From NCBI RefSeq assembly GCF_025631005.1, contig NZ_JAOTPL010000005.1, positions 124,001 to 188,000 of the forward strand: DNA of 64,000 nt, given 5' to 3'. Positions 59,365 through 64,000 of this stretch are shown in pieces. Position 1 is the first letter of the stretch. Every line of letters starts with the position of its first letter. The position numbers and the translations under genes were made by a program. This DNA is from Haoranjiania flava. Lineage in GTDB: Bacteria; Bacteroidota; Bacteroidia; Chitinophagales; Chitinophagaceae. Below the pieces are notes generated by a model. It was not told the DNA's origin. It saw only the letters and a list, made by a program, of their open reading frames with translations, and made no database searches.

Positions 59365-61020
59365 TTATTGTTTTCCATTAAAGTTTACAACCAGCCCTCC
59401 CAGGAAGTTGGCTCCCAGAACAGGGTACTGATTCCAGCGCTGGTATTTGCTATTCAGCAGGTTATTTACCTGGAACCATACGCCTATATTTTTAATCAAA
59501 TTTACTTCTAATCCTGCATTTAAATCAAATGAAGAAGATAATTTTTTAGTTGTATTGCTGCTATGATCCAGGTAAGCTATGCCGTTCAGAAGAAAAGCAT
59601 CTGATTTCAGGTAAATGTTTTTCAGTAGTTTCCAGCGCAATGCAGCGCTAAGTTCCAGCGGTATGTGTCCGTATGGGTCTTTGTTGTCGGTAAGTGTATT
59701 GTAAAAGTTTTTGGTAATACCTGCAATCAGCGAGAAACTTTCTTTTTGTGTATAACCAACTTCTCCATGTATGTAGAGATTATTTAATTGTGATTCATTA
59801 ACCACCTTAAACGTTCTGCCATCTGCATCATCATTTATGAACAATGGCAGGTTGTACAATTTCTGAAAACCCACTTTGCCGTTGTAATTCAAATGATCAC
59901 CTACCGACCCTTTTATGCCGCCATAAGCCTCCGTAACCCTGTTGTTCAGCAATTCTTCGGGCTGCTGTATCCAGGGGTTCAAGGTTGTAAGTGTGCGGTA
60001 GTTTGTTTTGTTGTAGTATCCTTTCCATCCTCCGAAAATGCTGAAACGCTGTCCCAGACTGGCGTTCAGCGATATTTGCGGCAACAGGTAAAAATGGCTC
60101 CTGTCCCACGAAGGCGTTGCGCCGGCAAGTATGCTGAATTTTTCTGTAGCATATTCAATAGCCGGAGCTATGTAAAAAATAGTATTGTTGATGTGGGCAT
60201 TTGCAGTTTTATAGGAAGTAATGTCTGCGGTGATGCCTAAATTAAATGCAACATTTTCTATAAGCTCTTTAGAAATGGGCGCTTCAGCCTTCAGGTTCAT
60301 TTCGCTGGCAGAGCGGTTATCATTCAAAACTTCAAAAAATAGTTCCGGATGATAGCTGATGTTGTATGCATTTGCTTTTTTGTTTGCCAATCCGGCATGC
60401 AAGCCAAAGGTGGCATACCTTCTCAAAAGGTCAGCCTCGTTAAACTGTTTTTGCGAATTTCCAAAACCATATTCGTACTGGGTGTTCCTGCTAAAAAACA
60501 CTTTTGCATCCAGGGTATGTGCGTCCTGTATGTTCGCCAGGCCATTAACAGACACGTATGTTTTCCCGAATTTCTGGAAAGGCAATTCTCCTTTCGATTG
60601 TGTGTGCTTGCCGTAAAAGCTCAAAGCATGGTGTACGCCGTCACCCAGGGAAAGGCCTGCCTCTGCATAAGGGGTTGATAAATTCCCATAGCCGAGTTTT
60701 ACAAAGTTTTCCCTATGCCAGCTTACCGTGGAATCAATATTAACCGCCAGGGCATACAATGCCGCAGGTTCATAATTAACAGGCATTGATTGTGCCGGCA
60801 CATTGTATTTAAGCATCGTCTTAGGCAATGCCGGCAGGTTTTCGGAAGAACTGAAATTGATCTTCGAAGCCGGTTTTAAAACAGGTGTGTATTCAGACGT
60901 AATGGTAATAGACTGATTCCTGAGGTTGCCCGGTAATGCAGTAGTGTCCTGCGCCTGCAAAATGCCTGGCATTGTCAAAAAAGCAGGTAGTAAAAATAGA
61001 TAGGTATAAAATCTGTTCAT
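59365..61020 (-). CDS. Outer-membrane beta-barrel protein (TonB-dependent receptor-like)
   Basis: About 551 residues with a signal peptide (cleavage near LQA-QD). There is no classical plug domain: a short periplasmic segment (SITITSEYTPVLKPASKINF) leads directly to a barrel of alternating strands, closing with GLVVNFNGKQ. The C-terminal MNFYLKS-like AALRWKLLKNIYLKSDAFLL and NLLNSKYQRWNQYPVLG stretches resemble TonB-dependent receptor barrels. Tightly packed with the HU-CCDC81 gene (2 bases) and the TPR gene (11 bases from the longer start at 61029), a three-gene arrangement recurrent in Bacteroidota (from memory). The function is unknown. Confidence 0.8.
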   Translation of the reverse strand: MNRFYTYLFLLPAFLTMPGILQAQDTTALPGNLRNQSITITSEYTPVLKPASKINFSSSENLPALPKTMLKYNVPAQSMPVNYEPAALYALAVNIDSTVSWHRENFVKLGYGNLSTPYAEAGLSLGDGVHHALSFYGKHTQSKGELPFQKFGKTYVSVNGLANIQDAHTLDAKVFFSRNTQYEYGFGNSQKQFNEADLLRRYATFGLHAGLANKKANAYNISYHPELFFEVLNDNRSASEMNLKAEAPISKELIENVAFNLGITADITSYKTANAHINNTIFYIAPAIEYATEKFSILAGATPSWDRSHFYLLPQISLNASLGQRFSIFGGWKGYYNKTNYRTLTTLNPWIQQPEELLNNRVTEAYGGIKGSVGDHLNYNGKVGFQKLYNLPLFINDDADGRTFKVVNESQLNNLYIHGEVGYTQKESFSLIAGITKNFYNTLTDNKDPYGHIPLELSAALRWKLLKNIYLKSDAFLLNGIAYLDHSSNTTKKLSSSFDLNAGLEVNLIKNIGVWFQVNNLLNSKYQRWNQYPVLGANFLGGLVVNFNGKQ

Positions 61021-61040
61021 TGTTTGCATGCATTTTAAAA

Positions 61041-63689
61041 TTAGCGCACCTTGCTGTTGCGTTGTTTTTCACGTGTTACTTCGGCAAGCAGCGCCCTGGC
61101 CTGGCTTGCAAGTTCCTTGTTGGAAGCATTTCCTGCAACGCTTTTTAAAGTTGCCTCTGCATTAAAATAATCTTTCTGTTTAAAATAAATTTCTCCTAAA
61201 AGAATGTAGGCGCTTGTGATCCAGTAATCGTAGGAGCCCGATTTGTTGATCACTTCGAAAGCAGCTTTTTCTGCCTGACTGTATTTGCCCTGTTCCGTTA
61301 AAATCTTTGCAGCACGGTATCTTGCTTCCGCTGCATACTCATTTCTTCCGCCGTCGTACACTTTTTTATATGCTGCAAGAAGTTCGCCCTTGTCTGCATT
61401 GGAGCGCTCCATGTCTTTCGCCAGGATCATGTTGGCAATTTGCCTGTCGTCAGCTGCTATGCTTTTTTGCTGAAGCAGGTCATTTGCATTCTGCGTAGCC
61501 TGCTGCCATTGCTGCAGCTTGTAGTGGCTTCGCAACAGGCCGCGCATACTTTCCAGTTTAAAGTCTGCATTGGTAGCAATATTCTTCAGGCTTTGATAGT
61601 ATTTGGCAGCATTGGTATAATCCTGGTGCTGGAAATAATATATACGTGCAGTTTCCAGCAATGCTTCCTCGTCAAACTTATTAGGCGCGCGGTCTGCAAC
61701 GTATTTGTAGTGCTGCAGTGCGCCTGCAAAGTCTTTGTTTCTGTTAAGAATATCAGCCAGGTAATAATGTGCGTCTAAAGTGTACTGCCCTTCAGGATAT
61801 TGAGCAATATAATTTTCAAAACCTGTTTTGCCGTTTGCAAAATCTTCATTGGAGTAGGCATTCAGCGGCGTGATGAAGGATAAAGAATCTCTTTCGGAAA
61901 AACTCACCTGCTTGCCATGTTGCCTCATGAAGGCCACATAGTCGTTCGGGCGGTTTTGTGCCACAAAAATATTTTTTACATAGTCAGTGGCGTCATTACT
62001 TTCTTCAGAATGCGGGTATTTAGATACCAGGCTTTGAAAAGCAGCAAGCGCGCGTGTATTGTTGCCGCTGTTGAAATAAGATACACCCAGCTTTAAGTAT
62101 GCCTGGGGATGCAGCTCTTCAGCATTGCTGCCAATAATTTTGTTCAGCGGCTCTATGGCCTTGTTGTAATTTTCCTGCAGCATATAAGCATCTGCCATCT
62201 GCATGTTTGCTTCTGCAGCAAGCGTAGAACTGCCGTAGCGCTGGTTAAATTGCTGTAAATATTTTATTCTTTCATCGGTTTTGCCATGAGCGCCCGCTAT
62301 GACTGCTTTTTGATAATAAGCATAATCTGCATTCCTGCCGTTGTTTTTTATAACTTCATCGTACATGGCTGAAGCTTTTGCATATTGTTTTAACATAAAG
62401 TATGCATCTGCTGTACGTATATAAGCATCCTGTTTCAACGGGTCCGCAGATGTAGCTGTACCGCCGATCTGTAAGAAACTGTTGAGTGCTGCGGAGTAAT
62501 TTTCTGCTCTCAGGTTGGCGTATCCCAGGTTATATTTTGCGTTTACAGCGTTTACTTCTCCATAGCTCTGTGGATTCTGCAGATATTTATTCAATGCATT
62601 GATGGCCGATGTATAGTTGCCCAGGCGATAGTCTATTTCACCTTTCCAGAAATACGCGGGCTGCAGCTCTCTTTCATTGTAGGGAAGTGTAAAGATGCGG
62701 TCTATGAGTGTTTTTGCCTGCGACAACTGCCTGTCATTTACCAGCTCTACAGCGCGGCCATACAATATTCTCGGGTAAACTTTTTGTACCACTTCACTGC
62801 CCGTGCCGATCTGTTCGCTCATAGAAAGGGCTTCCCTGAAGTTGTTTGTATTTGCCAGCGCTGCAACCAGCAGTTCGGTTGCTTCTGTGCGGTACGCCGA
62901 ACTCCGGTAGTTGTTCAGAAAGTTTTTCAGTTCGGTGATGGCTACGTCATGAAAACCTAAGTCATGCGACAGTTTTGCATAATTAAAGCGCGCTATTTCT
63001 TTTTGAGATTCATTGTTGTTGCTCTGAGAAGAAAATAAAAAAGCATTTCTAGCGTTTGCCTTATCATTCATTTTCAAATAAGCATCCGCCAGCAGGTACA
63101 TGCTGCTTTGCGCTAAAGCATCTTCCTGGCCTCCCAGTTGTTTAAAGCCTGTAGCAGCTTTGCCCCATTGCCCTGTAGCATAGTAGCTGTACGAAAGCTC
63201 ATACAGGTCTTCGCGCGAGACCTTTTCTCTTTCCCTTACATATGCTTCAAGGTAGGGTACGGCTCTCTCATACTGTTTTTCTTCAAAATAAATATGTCCT
63301 ATAAGTTGTTTCAGCTCCGGCTCGTAGTATTGGTTTCCTTTTGCCAATGATTTCAGGGCATAGCTCAATGCCATTTCCTTCCTGTTCTGGAAATAATAGA
63401 TTTCACCGATATAGTAAGGAACAATGGTTTTGTAATCATTGTTATTTTCTACAATCCGGAATGCTTCCAGCGCTTCGTTGTACCTTTTATTGTTAAAAAG
63501 AATGAAGCCGTAGTAGTAATTGGCATTGTAATAATTTTTGTCGCCCTTTATTTGCCTGATGGCATTAAACAGCGGTTCCGCTTCCTCGCTCCTGCCGGAA
63601 ACAAAATAGCCATAGCCCTGATGAAATTTAAGGTCTGAGAGCTGATCGTTGGTTAAGTTAGCCACTTTGGCCCGCTCATAAAAGCTCAA
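61041..63689 (-). CDS. TPR-repeat protein, main part of a gene interrupted by a stop codon
   Basis: 882 residues of tandem tetratricopeptide repeats (for example YFVSGRSEEAEPLFNAI, YNEALEAFRIVENN, YSQAEKAAFEVINKSGSYDY). Such large exported TPR proteins act as periplasmic or outer-membrane scaffolds. The usual N-terminal part lies upstream in the same frame, beyond a TAA at 63708-63710. The ATG at 63689 is merely the first internal methionine (MSFYERAKVAN), without an evident ribosome site. If the stop is real, the product of this ORF would lack its signal peptide. Confidence 0.85.
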   Translation of the reverse strand: MSFYERAKVANLTNDQLSDLKFHQGYGYFVSGRSEEAEPLFNAIRQIKGDKNYYNANYYYGFILFNNKRYNEALEAFRIVENNNDYKTIVPYYIGEIYYFQNRKEMALSYALKSLAKGNQYYEPELKQLIGHIYFEEKQYERAVPYLEAYVREREKVSREDLYELSYSYYATGQWGKAATGFKQLGGQEDALAQSSMYLLADAYLKMNDKANARNAFLFSSQSNNNESQKEIARFNYAKLSHDLGFHDVAITELKNFLNNYRSSAYRTEATELLVAALANTNNFREALSMSEQIGTGSEVVQKVYPRILYGRAVELVNDRQLSQAKTLIDRIFTLPYNERELQPAYFWKGEIDYRLGNYTSAINALNKYLQNPQSYGEVNAVNAKYNLGYANLRAENYSAALNSFLQIGGTATSADPLKQDAYIRTADAYFMLKQYAKASAMYDEVIKNNGRNADYAYYQKAVIAGAHGKTDERIKYLQQFNQRYGSSTLAAEANMQMADAYMLQENYNKAIEPLNKIIGSNAEELHPQAYLKLGVSYFNSGNNTRALAAFQSLVSKYPHSEESNDATDYVKNIFVAQNRPNDYVAFMRQHGKQVSFSERDSLSFITPLNAYSNEDFANGKTGFENYIAQYPEGQYTLDAHYYLADILNRNKDFAGALQHYKYVADRAPNKFDEEALLETARIYYFQHQDYTNAAKYYQSLKNIATNADFKLESMRGLLRSHYKLQQWQQATQNANDLLQQKSIAADDRQIANMILAKDMERSNADKGELLAAYKKVYDGGRNEYAAEARYRAAKILTEQGKYSQAEKAAFEVINKSGSYDYWITSAYILLGEIYFKQKDYFNAEATLKSVAGNASNKELASQARALLAEVTREKQRNSKVR

Positions 63690-63707
63690 CGCTTGCTCAA
63701 AATGCTG

Positions 63708-64000
63708 TTAACGATAGAAATATTCTCCCAGATGAAAGCTCAGCATCTGCCCGTGAGGCTCGCTATAAGTTGTTTCAATAAAATTTATTGCTTCTTTCTC
63801 CGCACCGGCGTCATCCAGTTTCAAACGGCTTTTAAGCAGAAGGTATCTGCTTTCCATAGCTGTGGTTGCATCCAGTATTGTATTTTGTTTTTGCTGTGCG
63901 GACAGCATGGGATATGCAATACTTTCACGGCCTTGAAGATACAGGTCTGCTGCAGTTTTAAAAGCAGCATCTGCATCATTATTCACCTTCGTGCTTTGGG
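63708..64000 (-). pseudogene. N-terminal part of the same TPR gene, cut by an in-frame stop and by the window edge
   Basis: Reads from the window edge as QSTKVNNDADAAFKTAADLY and continues to GQMLSFHLGEYFYR then TAA. Seven codons later the same frame continues with MSFYERAKVAN, exactly as expected of an unbroken TPR helix pair (Q-HFEQALSFYERA). A single base change, such as CAA or AAA to TAA, explains the break. The signal peptide should lie just outside the window. Confidence 0.8.

Noticed and set aside
1..64000. tRNA, rRNA, tmRNA, RNase P RNA, prophage and insertion sequence genes
   Set aside because: I looked for conserved RNA motifs, integrase/transposase motifs and tRNA-like T-arms and saw none. 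A covariance-model scan would be decisive.

Overview
The window comes from a member of the Bacteroidota, most likely a Chitinophagaceae-like genome (family level is inference). Direct support is gldC (a gliding-motility gene confined to this phylum), HU-CCDC81, DUF4783, DUF5687 and DUF6799 family genes, single-chain PurL, and the Bacteroidota -7 promoter motif TAnnTTTG upstream of about twenty genes. Most of the window is ordinary chromosomal housekeeping. No rRNA, tRNA, phage, insertion sequence or CRISPR array was recognised.

Layout. 0-2.5 kb: partial DUF2200 gene, then a low-GC accessory stretch with one unknown secreted protein and three copies of a roughly 480 bp repeat carrying inverted palindromes. 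2.5-5.6 kb (minus strand): kbl, murF, DUF4783. 5.6-8.3 kb: a palindrome, a promoter and a hairpin-repeat array leading into gpmI-rimM. 8.6-16.5 kb: tsaE, M1 peptidase, RluD-like pseudouridine synthase, MmcQ/YjbR, purL and a minimal nucleotidyltransferase. 16.6-18.8 kb: ABC exporter pair whose permease is frameshifted near its N terminus. 19.2-23.2 kb: octaheme TPR cytochrome, 2-hydroxyacid dehydrogenase, DJ-1/PfpI protein. 23.3-26.2 kb: three-gene proton-pumping transhydrogenase. 26.3-29.6 kb: the main accessory island, with an unknown gene, a WYL regulator, a tiny coupled ORF and an Nmad3-family (nucleotide-modification-associated) gene. 29.7-34.4 kb: an unknown kinase-fold-like protein and a glycan cassette (GT87, GT2, NodB-type deacetylase, GtrA). 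34.5-41.5 kb: pdxA, DUF983, a five-unit hairpin-repeat array, pheT, a ZapB-like coiled coil, zapA, alanine dehydrogenase, rpsP. 41.6-50.5 kb: recJ, polyprenyl synthase, a highly expressed OmpA, a small CarboxypepD_reg-like protein, murI, HerA-like ATPase, Gfo/Idh oxidoreductase. 50.5-64 kb: uvrA, YkuK, DUF6799 lipoprotein, gldC-yqeY-cvpA-hydrolase-CBS run, OmpA lipoprotein, then a minus-strand set of HU-CCDC81 protein, outer-membrane barrel and a large TPR protein broken by an in-frame stop.

Most notable points. (1) The WYL/Nmad3 island, with a 60-codon ORF that overlaps the Nmad3 start by ATGA but has ATA where its own start codon should be. (2) Two related tandem hairpin arrays, upstream of gpmI and pheT, with the same subtype order relative to the downstream gene; in one the repeat terminus supplies the gpmI start codon. 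(3) Several genes whose TAnnTTTG box ends 4-5 nt before the start codon, predicting leaderless or nearly leaderless mRNAs. (4) A gene set that parallels Arn/Flm amino-sugar lipid modification. (5) Two probable gene disruptions (DUF5687 permease, TPR protein).
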